NCBI RefSeq assembly: GCF_024763615.1
Contig: NC_077224.1
Coordinates: 1,488,001 to 1,552,000, forward strand
Reading direction: 5' to 3'
DNA length: 64,000 nucleotides
Source of the DNA: Phlebotomus papatasi
Taxonomy: Eukaryota; Arthropoda; Insecta; Diptera; Psychodidae
The notes under the pieces were generated by a model. The model made no database searches, was not told where the DNA came from, and saw only the letters and a program-made list of their open reading frames with translations. Positions 10,185 through 20,225 of the stretch are shown one piece after another (positions within the stretch are counted from its first letter, which is position 1; each line of letters opens with the position of its first letter). Made by a program: the position numbers and the translations under genes.

Positions 10185-11400
10185 TAAATATCTGACTTTG
10201 ATTTATAAAATTCTTCCAATTGTTTATAGGTGTCGCTTTTAGAACTTTTTACTCGACCTAGTTTTTTTTATTTGATTTTTCACACCTTTTCTGTTTCCTA
10301 CGGGAAATGTCGTGTAAAATTGTTTGATATTTGATTTTCTTTTATTTAAATTCAAGCTAAATTGCAAGAAAGGTTCTAATTTAAATCTAATTTCGTAATT
10401 TTTTTTATTTTTTTGTTGTACTGCGGTCTTAAGATGGGCCTGACTAAGTCAACTAAATTTTATAATCTACAAGTTAATGTGATAATAATATGGGTCCCCA
10501 CAAAATTGCACAGTAGTCTGCCTTTTTTAATTTTATTTGAAAAGTGTTTTTTTTTTGTTAAAATGTGAAAACAGTTTTTATTATTAATATTAACTATAAA
10601 ATCATAATTAATTATCAACATTTTTGCATCACGAGTCACGACAACTCTTATTCTCAATGTACTGAAAAGCAGGTTCGTCGTCTAGCCATCCATTGAGCTC
10701 ATTCGTTTACTATATCAAGAGCCTCCTCTCATTCCCTTTCTCTTGAATTGGCGGATGGAGGAGTAGTGCGGAGTGATATAAGATGAATTGACTGCCTCTC
10801 TGGTGCAATTGACTTCAATCGATAAATAATCACTTTGTCTGGACATTGGAGAATTTATTGCGATGTGCTGAAAGGCAAACAGAGAGAGAGAGAGGAAGTA
10901 TATGTGTTGGGTAGATTAAGAGAAAATTTCACCATTTCTTCCTCTTCTATTTCAATCTTCCAATGGCATTTTCCATTATAAATAAAATCGATTATTTAAT
11001 GGATCAATTTTGTCAAGAAAATTCTCTCAGTTTGGTCTTAATTGCATCTAACCACTCTGTGAAAGTCGATCAAGGGAGATAGTAAGAAGTCGTGTGTGTA
11101 CATTCAGAGAAATAACACAAGTTAAACAATATATTCATTGTTGCACATTGAAGATTGATATCCATCTCCTGAAAGTGGTCTTTCTATAGCAAAGTACCTG
11201 TATTATTGTCGGCTAAATGCAAAGTGCTTAAATTAGGATATAAATGTCGAGTTTATTGTGTTTTTTTTTTGGTTCGCTGACATTGACATTGCGGGTTCTT
11301 TGGCCAAAGAATAGGTACTGGAAAAGAGATAAAATTCAATTATTCCCCATTTCCGGACACGAATTCTGGTGGTCGCTATGCGGGTGAGCAATCATTGAAT
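10185..11400. other. Intergenic stretch without a recognised gene
   Basis: Mostly AT-rich. 10675..10810 is richer in GC, and a GA microsatellite (AGAGAGAGAGAGAG) lies at about 10880..10895. No element ends or coding domain identified. Confidence 0.4.
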
Positions 11401-11403
11401 GGT

Positions 11404-11613
11404 TCAGCTTCTGCGCGCACGTAAAAACAGGTGCTTATGCTCACATAAGACCATCTGACTCATCCAATATTGATTTCTCTGGCACCCTCCTTTTCGAGTA
11501 GCCTTTTTCTTTGAACCTCCGCTGAAGACTATCGAACCAGCAAATGCTTCAGACATTCTGGCGTGACTTAGAGTTGAAGGTTCAACAAAATCACGAGAAT
11601 GAGGGAGAACCAT
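11404..11613 (-). other. GC-richer open stretch, possible exon, unidentified
   Basis: A 69-codon open frame on the minus strand with ~48% G+C, clearly above the surroundings. An internal Met opens a stretch containing MSEAFAGSIVFSGGSKKKA with a basic KKKATRKGG. I recognise no family, and there is no convincing donor at its end. It may be an exon, a 5' UTR or a regulatory island. Low confidence. Confidence 0.2.
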
Positions 11614-12277
11614 CAGGTTGTTAATGACAAAAAAACTATGTTTATGTTCTGCTTTTTAGACACCAATTTTCTCTATGGGTTTTACAAGAAGTAACACAAA
11701 CACCCGTGAAAGAAGTATCATTGAAAATTATTAAAATTTTCATAAACTTCTGCAAAATTTTTATCACTGAGCATTTTTACCATGCATTAAAATGCGCAAA
11801 AGAGAATTTAGATTTATGTTTTTGGTGCTAAGACAATTATTTTCCTGGGGAAGGGAAATAATTGTTAATTAAAAGTTTCCAATTTATTTATGTTATAAAA
11901 AATTATTCCGTAAGGCTAAATTTCATTATTTAATTAGGGTAACATTTGAAATTCCGGGCAACTCGGAATTCCCGAAAAATCAATTTTAATGAAATTATCA
12001 AACTTCTGACTTCTAAATTAGTTTATCCGGTATTCCGGGTTGTCTAGAATTTCAAAATTTTTACCATTACATTTTTTTTTACCTAAAGACAAATTTTTAT
12101 ATGAATCATAAATACGATACGCGTTGTAAGGGAAAGCACGCTATACCTTCGGATGATTCTATTTTTTTTCTACATAACGGAAAGGAGTTAGCCTATCTGT
12201 TTTTTTGGGTTAAATTTTATTTATTTATCTTATTTATTTATTTAAAATCGAACTACCTTTAAAACCGTGCGTCTCTT
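11614..12277. other. AT-rich intergenic stretch
   Basis: No gene seen. TTATTTATTTATTT runs near 12215..12240. A TTAGCCTATCTGTTTTTTTGG motif near 12188 recurs near 13020, suggesting decayed repeats. Confidence 0.35.
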
Positions 12278-12389
12278 ATGGCCTCTACACACTAGAGAAA
12301 TTTATGTCCATATTGCAGAGTTTTTCCTACTCAACCGTAGGGAATTTGCTTTAATATGGACATAAAATTCTCTAGTGTGTAGAGGCCAT
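12278..12389. mobile_element. 112-bp hairpin MITE, GGCCTCTACACACTAG family
   Basis: ATGGCCTCTACACACTAGAG pairs with CTCTAGTGTGTAGAGGCCAT; the inner arm ATGTCCATATT also pairs. Nearly the whole unit can fold. Related elements at 31799..32109, 32239..32880 and 38659..38940. Confidence 0.85.
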
Positions 12390-12418
12390 TAGAGGCATAA
12401 TAACTGGCAAGAAGCTTA

Positions 12419-12443
12419 TGCGTCCACCGCCGTCTTAGCGTTG
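12419..12443 (+). repeat. 25-bp GC-rich word identical to 54491..54515
   Basis: TGCGTCCACCGCCGTCTTAG followed by CGTTG occurs twice in the window, identical over 25 bp, in the same orientation, with unrelated flanks. It may be the terminus of an interspersed element. Confidence 0.6.
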
Positions 12444-12710
12444 GTGCCCAACCTATTCCGGAACCAAACGGTGGAAATGCTCCTTCTCAGGTTGTATAAG
12501 CCAGGGAGGAGATACTACAATATAATTAAAAAGGACAAGAAAAATAAAACGAAAGGAAAGAGAAGAAAGGCAGTCAAGGCATTACAAAAGCTTGGATCAA
12601 TTGCTTTTGTAATGCCTTTATCCGATTTTAACAGATGCTGAAATTGGATTCGTTTTCTAGACTCATTTCTAGCATTCTTAGTTGATTTCATACGGAATTA
12701 CGACTTTTAT

Positions 12711-12968
12711 GCATCTGGCACACCTTTTAAATTAGGAAAATTTCATGATACCAAAATTCACATTACTTTCTTTCTCACTCGTTTTACATATATGTCTATC
12801 TTATTCTTTCCGCTCAAAATTAGATTCAACTAAATTTAATTTGGTCTGATGTTTAAAAGAAGAAGAGTCCGAAAGAGTGGGATAGACATATGCGAAAGAT
12901 TTGAGAAAGAAAGAGGTGTGAATTTCGATTACATGAAATTTTCCTGATCTAAAAGGTGTGCCGGATGC
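12711..12968. mobile_element. 258-bp element, GGCACACCTTTTA family
   Basis: Left end GCATCTGGCACACCTTTTAA then ATTAGGAAAATTTCATG; right end complements it (TCTAAAAGGTGTGCCGGATGC). Interior shows the same CATATG-centred inverted pair as 9781..10184, of which it is a shorter relative. Confidence 0.8.
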
Positions 12969-13651
12969 CAGAGCCATTAGAATAGATTTTCGATTTTTTG
13001 AAGAAAAAAAAAACGGCAGGTGGCTAGCCTGTCTGTTTTTTGGGATCAAAAGAGGAAGGGAAGGCTTCGAGGCTTCGCATATACCTTGGCTTTAAACAAG
13101 TTGGCCTTTATATGGAGCTATTTGAAACCAATTCCTAAATTGATCTGGGACTCAGCTCACAGTGCTCCGAGGTAAAAATTTATTTAAACAAAAGTTTAGT
13201 ATATTTATCCCTCCATACGGAAAGGTATCTTATAATACGGAAAAACTTCTCACTTTTTAAATATTTAGCATTACGGTAGCGAGTGCAAAAAAAATCCCAT
13301 ATAAATTTAAATCGAAGTATGAGAAAGTGACTTCAAATTTCAAGCAACCCCCTGGTTTAAACACTTCATATTTTTGCATATTACTTGAATGAATTTTAAT
13401 TTTTTTTCAGGAAATCTGTGAATTAAGACTGGATATTAAAATAATTTGCTACTAGTTCAGATTCATTGAAGGAATATTGGAAAAAATGAAGTGTTCGGAG
13501 CTAGAATGTGTGCGAAGCCCGAAAGTTTTCTCCTAGATGATTTAGAAAAAAAATCCTTGACTCATTTTCAATATCTATACAAAATTATTCATTTATGTTG
13601 CATTGCTTTATCTTTAGTACACTTTGTAGCAAAATTCTTTTATAACGAGTA
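12969..13651. other. AT-rich intergenic stretch
   Basis: No gene or clear element ends. A GAAGGCTTCGAGGCTTCGC fragment near 13055 resembles the 9121 repeat. Confidence 0.35.
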
Positions 13652-14442
13652 GGGTGGAGTAACCACTTATCGCCACTTTTAGGAAAAAGTGAAATTAATT
13701 GTATTATAACTTTTAACCCCTTATTACCAGATAACTCAAATTTGACCACTTTTTACCACTTTTCGCCAGATTTGTAACCACTTCTTGCCACCCACTTGGA
13801 AAAGTTCAAACTCGATTATTTTAAGCAATATTATGCAAAGAATACATTCAGCATTTCTTTTTCCTCATGTTCACCTTATTATTATTCTTATTAAATGATT
13901 TTTCTTCACTTTTACTTGAGAAATCAAACTATTTGACTATTACAGAAAGTAAATAAAGCAGATTTGACAACTGAGAATCTATGAAGTGAAGTTATTCAAC
14001 TATTAAAAAGTAATATAGCGACAGGTGGTGAATCAATTTTAGAATATTACCACTTTCCGCCATGGCTCATTTTTACATAAAAATAATATAAAATTAAATA
14101 TTAACTAACTAAATACAAATTTTATGTATTCGCCGAATGTAAGTAAATGTTCAATAGGCAAATTATTTATTCAAAAATTAAATTTTCTACGATAAAAGTT
14201 TCGTGACACTTACTGTATTTGGTGAGAAATATTGTATGCGATGCACTTGCTAAAATATTCCTCTAAAAAATGCCTAATCATTTAAATTCAAAACAAAAAA
14301 TTAGTGTTTTTCGACTCTATACGTAGCAGCAATAAAAATTCAAGTAACTTTGCGCCTCATTTATTTCATAAATCGTGAAAAATAGCGATTTCAATATAGG
14401 TGGCGAGAAGTGGGACACTGGCGAGAAGTGGTGATTCCACCC
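13652..14442 (+). mobile_element. 791-bp MITE, GGGTGGAGTAACCACT family, copy 1
   Basis: TA-flanked; left end GGGTGGAGTAACCACTTATC, right end GAAGTGGTGATTCCACCC. Sub-terminal GTGGCGAGAAGTGG-like words repeat in both arms. This copy lacks the insertions seen in copy 3 (19675..22215) and is a reference for their empty sites. No transposase. Confidence 0.9.
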
Positions 14443-14444
14443 TA

Positions 14445-15059
14445 CGGATAAACTTAATTTCTCTAAGAAAGTTAGAATATCTCGCATAACACAAGGTAAG
14501 GGATTATAAAGAATAAGAGTTTCGTTCAAGTGCATAAAATTAGTCCTTAGTAAGTCCTTAATTAAAGTATATTTTAGATAAAACTAGTGATATTTGACGT
14601 ACTTTGTCAATATTCTTTAAATAAATATATATTGAAAATAAGGAAAAGTGCCCTTAAGTCGGCCGGTGGAATTGTTTACCTATTTTTTAATTTTCTATTT
14701 ATTTATAAGTCTTTAATTAAGTACTTAGTATTAAGGCTTAATCGTGCTATTTTATTTTCACGATTCTCCATAAAGCGCTGACGTATGTCTCATTTTCAAA
14801 TATGTTTTAAGTGGTAGGGTATTCCACAAATCCTTAAAATTAAGTCATTGAATTAAGAACTTATTAAGTTCTTAATAAATACTTAATGTATTGGCCGAGA
14901 TATTAAAAAGTGTTAGAAAGACAATGACCTCTTTGAACTCAAATTGAACTCTCTTTTTTAGAGCATCGATTATATTTTTCAAAACTTTCATGATTGTTTC
15001 ATTCACACTGAGAGTTAACACCTCTGTTTTTTTTTTTCTAGTCTTCATCACAAAAAAAA
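14445..15059. other. AT-rich stretch with one stray element end
   Basis: Near 14638, AAGGAAAAGTGCCCTTAAGT resembles the left end of the element at 28117..28344, but no matching right end is found. Nothing else recognised. Confidence 0.4.
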
Positions 15060-15345
15060 ATCCCTCATCCAGTGAACACAGTTCCACTGAAAAATGAAAT
15101 CCCATTGAAGGGGGATGCAAATAAACGTGAAGTGAGTTGAGTTGTATGGACTTCCGGTGAGGTGGTTTCCGCGAGAAGAGAGGGGATCAAATGATGCTGA
15201 ACAAAACTGGGGGAGAAGAAGCTCCAAAATGCAATACTGTGTTGTGGAATTTCCTCCGGACGAACACTATGGATCTCCCAGAAACGCAACTGGTCAATGT
15301 TGTGGTTCACAGAACACGCAAGTCATAGTGCTTCACGCATGAGTT
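15060..15345. other. GC-richer island with open frames on both strands, unidentified
   Basis: Plus-strand frame 15142..15342 (66 codons, ending VIVLHA) and minus-strand frame 15065..15310 (81 codons) overlap. G+C is near 48% against ~33% around it. A donor-like ATG|GTAATG follows at 15352. It could be a 5' exon of a gene with large introns or a regulatory island. I recognise no domain in either frame. Confidence 0.25.
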
Positions 15346-16016
15346 ATATGGTAATGTTCGTAATGTTATTAAAAATTCTCATTCTGTCTTTTTTTTTTCG
15401 GGCCAAACTCTTGGCAATATTTTGTGCTCCTGAAACCCAGAGAGAGAAAAAGAGAGAAATTATCTTACCAAATTAGCACTCGAAACGACGCCCATGGTTA
15501 ATTTTCTCTCAATTCTCTCTGATGGAGAGAAAATATTTGCTGTTTAAAGATCGTTGAAAAAAAACATCAAATGAAATACCTTGTTTGCTGATCTTAATGC
15601 GATGATCGCGAGTGCCTGAGTGAGACAACATGAAAGTTTCTGGCCAAAATTCATCAGTATATCGTGAAAGTTCCATTTCTTTGCGAGAGCTTCCATCTCC
15701 TTACCTCACATTCTTTCAGTAGCGTCGTTGTGCTATAGGGGCCACCGGGGCAGCATTGTAACTAAGTTTTATAATTTTTCCAAACGCCAAGAAAAGTTTC
15801 ATAACGAAATACTCTTTACAGAAAGTAATGAAGTATTGGTCCTTTATTATATTTATTTCAGGAAAAAATAGCTCTAGTATTTAAATTAATCAATTTTGTT
15901 TAAAATCTTAAAGCGTTATTTAAATTTACATAGGAAGATCTCATTGAAGTGTGTTGTCGTTAGGTCATTCATTCTGGAGAATCAGTCTAGGAATTTAATT
16001 AAGATACTGATGACCA
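15346..16016. other. Intergenic stretch, nothing recognisable
   Basis: No coding domain or element ends found. Confidence 0.35.
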
Positions 16017-16323
16017 TGTCACATATAAGATTAATATTAAGATTAATTTCTGAACTACGAGAATGGCAAAAAAGGATAGCAAGTGTTTTATCTTGCCTCT
16101 CTCTCGCGTTTCGCTCAAAAACTGACCGAATCAGAGTTGGCACGTATGGAAAATTGCTCGAATTCAGAAAGCAATTAATACGAACAATAATATCTTTACT
16201 CATCGTATTACTCCACTAGAGTGTACTCTTTCTAACACACATGATATCTCATTTGAAATTTTGAATACTATACACCTCTCTTTCTGGCTTTTCTTAATAT
16301 TAATATTAATCTTATATGTGACA
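16017..16323. mobile_element. 307-bp fold-back element
   Basis: TGTCACATATAAGATTAATA at the left pairs with TATTAATCTTATATGTGACA at the right, arms ~35 bp with an extra ATTAAT unit in one. Interior is unrelated. Family not seen elsewhere in the window. Confidence 0.7.
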
Positions 16324-17113
16324 CTGCGGTGAGAATGTCACTCCAGAATTGATCTTATATCCGATATTAAATATTTTCGTCGAAAAAGAATCATCATATA
16401 AACATTCGTTCCTAATTACTCAAAAAACTGTAAGTTTACGATTTTACCTTTTAAGATATTTGTTTTTTCTAAATGATTATACTTTTTATGACAAAAAGTC
16501 AAAAGTCACAGTTTAACAGTGTATAAAGAGAAAACTTTATTTCAAAAGATGTAGATTTATAACTAGGTAACTGGCCTATAAGTAACTGGACACAAATTTA
16601 GAACTAATCGATTTGTTATCCGGTTTAAAACCTTGGAAAGACTGCGTGACATGACGTCATAATTTTATATTTGACCGCAATGAAGTACAGAACTTAATCA
16701 GATTTAGATACCAATCCGAATATTTGAACCAAAATAATGTCTTTTCACTGATCGTTCTTTGTAATTCCATTGTTACGTGTTCTTATCAATATATGGATTA
16801 CGATGGACACTCAAGGCTCACGACCTCCAAGGTCCTGTTCTATCGTTTTTGTTGTTTTTACCAGTGGAGTAAAATATGGAATTTCTTTCCACATGTTAAA
16901 AAGTCAACTTACTTTTTTTAAATGCCCATTTGTAAGAACATTTCGAATCGAAATTGAAAGCCTGGCTAATTTTCCATTTTAGCCGAGACACTTATCGTGA
17001 GAAAACAAGTGATGTTAAAGGGATTTTATTTCGGAGACAAATCACTAGGGTAGATTTTCCAAAATTCATTATAACACAGTAATGTGCATTTCGAAATAAC
17101 CTTATTTACTAGG
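16324..17113. other. AT-rich intergenic stretch
   Basis: No gene or element recognised; short open frames at 16724..16982 lack domains. Confidence 0.35.
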
Positions 17114-17126
17114 CTCTGACTTCCCT
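17114..17126 (+). repeat. 13-bp target-site duplication of the SINE, left copy
   Basis: CTCTGACTTCCCT, repeated exactly at 18056..18068 on the other side of the SINE. Confidence 0.9.
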
Positions 17127-18055
17127 ATTATTATTAATCGTATCGAGATATTTTATTACAAGGTGATCATTTTTACAATGCCAAATCTAATATTGGAAGA
17201 ATCTGCTAAGTCCATTGTCGACCGCCCAGAAAGATATCCTTTCCGTGGTGTAGATGCTAATTCCATGCTCCCGGAGTTATTGGGCGAAGGTGGTGTATTG
17301 TATTACGTTATTATTACATGTGCAAAATGTCTAGGGTGGAATCACCTCTTCTCGCCAGAGTGCCTCACTTTTCGGCACTTATATTGAAATCGCTATTTTT
17401 CGCGATTTGTGAAATAAATGAGTCGCGAAGTTATTTGTATTTTTACTGCTGCTATGTATAGAGTCGAAAAATTATTACTATTCGTTTTTGATTTACGATT
17501 TTCAGCATTTTTAGAGTAATATTTTAAGCAAGTGCGTCTAGTCTAATCCAATATTTCTTACCAAAATATACTAAGTGTTATCAAATTTTCATTAAGCAAA
17601 AAATACGTTAAATAATGCTCAATGTATTCTTTTTAAAACATTACCTAAAATAACCGAGTTTGGACCTTTTCACGTGGGTGGCGAGAAGTGGTTACAAACC
17701 TGGCGAAAAGTGGTGAAAAGTGGCGACGAAGTGGTTATTTTTGCATTGTTAATAAAAATCAGTTTTTTAAGTAGTCCAGCGTTAAATTCTAGGACTATTG
17801 TTTTCAAGAATTTAGAGTCAATACATCTAAGTAGTTTTCTGTCAAATTTGAGTTATCTTGTAATAAGAGTTCAAAAGTTATTATAAAATTAATTCCTCTT
17901 TTTCCTAAACATGGCGATAAGTAGTTTCTCCACCCTAAATCAGATATTAAGATCTTTGCCACCGGGCGGGACTCGAACTCACAACACTGTGAGTCAAGCA
18001 AGGGATCGATCCACCCAGGAGCCGACGGTCTTGCCTATTTCGCCACTGAGATCCC
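17127..18055 (-). mobile_element. tRNA-derived SINE, copy 1, interrupted by a MITE
   Basis: Read on the minus strand, the head begins GGGATCTCAGTGGCGAAATA with an A-box-like TGGCGAAATAGGC and a B-box-like GAGTTCGAGTCCC, i.e. an internal RNA polymerase III promoter. The body runs leftwards and ends in a TAATAATAATA-type tail. A perfect 13-bp duplication (CTCTGACTTCCCT) flanks it, showing target-primed insertion by a LINE machinery. A 602-bp MITE (17334..17935) is inserted in the body; the uninterrupted copy 2 at 51496..51822 shows the empty site. SINE sequence alone is ~327 bp. Confidence 0.9.
17334..17935 (-). mobile_element. 602-bp MITE, GGGTGGAGTAACCACT family, copy 2, nested in the SINE
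   Basis: Inverse orientation to 13652..14442, TA-flanked: left GGGTGGAATCACCTCTTCTC, right GATAAGTAGTTTCTCCACCC. It contains ACAATAGTCCTAGAATTTAAC-type sequence (inverse) that marks the empty site for the element inserted in copy 3 at 19805. Confidence 0.9.
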
Positions 18056-18068
18056 CTCTGACTTCCCT
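18056..18068 (+). repeat. 13-bp target-site duplication of the SINE, right copy
   Basis: CTCTGACTTCCCT, identical to 17114..17126. Confidence 0.9.
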
Positions 18069-18306
18069 GACCTCTTTAATTTGCCCTGATCTAATACCTC
18101 AGTGAAAGTACAGTAAATTAAGTTGTAGGCGTTTTCCTGCATTTTAAGTTTCATTTGATCCTTCATCTACATACAACTCGGTTTAAAAAAAAAAAAAAAG
18201 AAACTTCAACGTAGTCCTCGTCCTATGTAGCCCCACTCTCCCTTAAACGTGCACCTTATGCCGAGAGCTGAGTCTCTCGTTCTCCGGAACTTCACAACCG
18301 AGACTT

Positions 18307-18341
18307 TCAGTTGCCACTCTCATTTCCATCGCGTTGGACGT
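18307..18341 (+). promoter_or_regulatory. TATA-less Inr + DPE core promoter
   Basis: Initiator TCAGTT at 18307..18312 sets A+1 at 18309. GGACGT at 18336..18341 begins exactly at +28 and matches the downstream promoter element consensus RGWYVT at all six positions. The +18..+24 bases (CCATCGC) partly fit the MTE. The surrounding 18239..18430 is GC-richer than the flanks. Fixed Inr-DPE spacing is a strict requirement in flies, so a chance match is unlikely. No ATG follows before the first donor-like GCGAAG|GTACAG at 18372, so a short non-coding first exon of a plus-strand gene is inferred. Confidence 0.6.
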
Positions 18342-18371
18342 GTTGAACGGTGTCTGTGAGACCCTCGCGAA
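18309..18371 (+). other. Putative 63-nt 5' non-coding exon
   Basis: From the predicted +1 to the donor-like AAG|GTACAG. The downstream exon is not identified in the window; the gene could extend beyond its right edge or belong to a short unrecognised transcript. Confidence 0.35.
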
Positions 18372-19674
18372 GGTACAGTAGTCTCCCCAAGTGCTATAAC
18401 CATCGCCTCTCTGCAACACTCTACCCATTTTTCCATATGTGCAACACTTTATTCAACTTCCTGCAATATTCTTTGCATCACCAACTCATTTGTGTCTTTC
18501 TTCCCTCTGTGGAATTCTTTTTTTTTATTATTATTTCTTTCTGAATTCAGCCTCTCGCGCTTGATTAATTAACTCTACTAAGACATTCTGTTTCAAATTG
18601 AGAAAATAAAAATGTGGAGGTGCTTTTTGTGAATGGTGAACTCATTAAAATGAGTAACAATTAAAATCGTGAGTGAGATATTCATTCAAGTGCTCCAAGA
18701 AGTGTCTCTTCAGGCATATTTTTTTTTGCTGTGCCTATTTGGAAAACAATCACAATAAAAAATATATTGTGGTATTTCCTAAAAAAAAAGAGTTTTATAT
18801 AAAAAAAACCAACTGTGTATTTTGCAACTCAATCGAATTCCTTTCTTTTGTGCTTCGCAAGAAGTTGAGAAGCGGGAAGAAAGTTTTATAAGTGGTTCAC
18901 CTGCTTTACTCTAATATTCCTTCCTCAAAAGAGGTTCGAGGTTTTGTGACAAGTGCATTTAGTGAATGAAATTTCCCACTCTGTTAAAGGCTCATGGTGC
19001 AAATGAGCAAGTGCGAAGAAATTTCGAGAGAATGCCACTGATCAATTTGCACCTCTAAAGATTTCTTCACGAAATTGGGATTGAGGCTGAGAGTCACTGG
19101 CCAAAAGGAGAAAACTTGCGGATATCCAGAGAAATCTTCTCAAACTGGTGAAAACGAAGTAAATTTTCACATTTTTGTTCTAGTCTCAAAATTGATAAAT
19201 ATCATAAATACGAAAGACTTCAATTTTGGGTCTTATTCAATAGACACAAATTTAAAATCATTACATCGCAAAAAAATTGTTTATTATACAAAAAATGAAT
19301 TTCAAGTGAATTTTGTGCATCGGCAGCCTTTTATATGACCATTCCGAATTATATATGAGCGCTCTTGCACAAACAACAGGCCAAATTATATAATTAATCC
19401 ACATTTTGTAAAGTAAATGCATTCAGTTACTCCATTGCAGTAATTTGATATATTAGCGATTAGGTTTTTTGTTTGCATTACTTTGTTTTTGATTCCAAGC
19501 GCTGTTAATCACGTTTCGTCATAAAAATTACTCAGAAGAAATTAGCATCTTTAATAAATTTCTTGTCATCAGATTGGGCTTAAACTTTGCTAAAATTATT
19601 TCTCACTATTCCTTATTTACGAATGCTCTAAAACAAATGATAGATCTTAAATTTCAATGGCCTAGGGTGGAGTA
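18372..19674. other. Intergenic or intronic stretch, no gene seen
   Basis: Moderately AT-rich, no recognised element ends. If the 18309 promoter is real this would be its first intron. Confidence 0.35.
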
Positions 19675-19804
19675 ACCACTTATCGCCATGTTTAGGAAAA
19701 AAAGGAATTAATTTTATTATAACTTTTGAACTCTTATTACAAGATTACTCAAATTTGACACAAAATTACTTAGATGTATTGGCTCTAGATTCGTGAGAAC
19801 AATA

Positions 19805-20021
19805 GGGGGAGGTGGGGCTACTTTGAGCCGTGGGGTTACATTGTTATACGATTTTTTCGCATATTTCTAATTTAAACTGGGTTTTAACATGATGCAATTT
19901 GGATAGACAAAATAATTGTGGATATAAATAAAGCAATTGTAAGGCCCAGATTCATTTAGAAATAGGCGAAAAAGTGGTATAACAATCTAGCCCCGCTGTT
20001 CAAAGTAGCCCCATCTCCCCC
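19805..20021. mobile_element. 217-bp MITE nested in copy 3
   Basis: TA-flanked; GGGGGAGGTGGGGCTACTTT pairs with AAAGTAGCCCCATCTCCCCC. The sequence across the join, ACAATA...TAGTTCTATAATTTAAC, corresponds to a single ACAATAGTCCTAGAATTTAA in the inverse copy at 17334..17935, so exactly one TA became two. Confidence 0.9.
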
Positions 20022-20225
20022 TAGTTCTATAATTTAACTCTGGACTACTTAAAAAACTGATTTTTATTAACAATGCAAAAATAACCACTTCGTCGCCACT
20101 TTTCACCACTTTTCGCCAGATTTGTAACCACTTCTCGCCACCCACTTGAAAAGGTCCAAACTCAATTATTTTATGCAGTGTTATAAAAAAAATACATTCA
20201 GCGTTTCTTTTTCCTCTCGTTCACT

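Noticed and set aside
10880..10895. GA microsatellite as a GAGA-factor site
   Set aside because: Too short and isolated, with no promoter nearby.
12441..12641. 66-codon basic ORF
   Set aside because: Starts inside the 25-bp repeat and contains an inverted pair (AAGGCATTACAAAAGC / GCTTTTGTAATGCCTT); behaves like repeat sequence.
17939..18055. tRNA gene (A and B boxes, minus strand)
   Set aside because: The sequence continues into a repeated body with a TAATAATA tail and is flanked by a target duplication; a second copy exists at 51496. It is a SINE head, not a tRNA.
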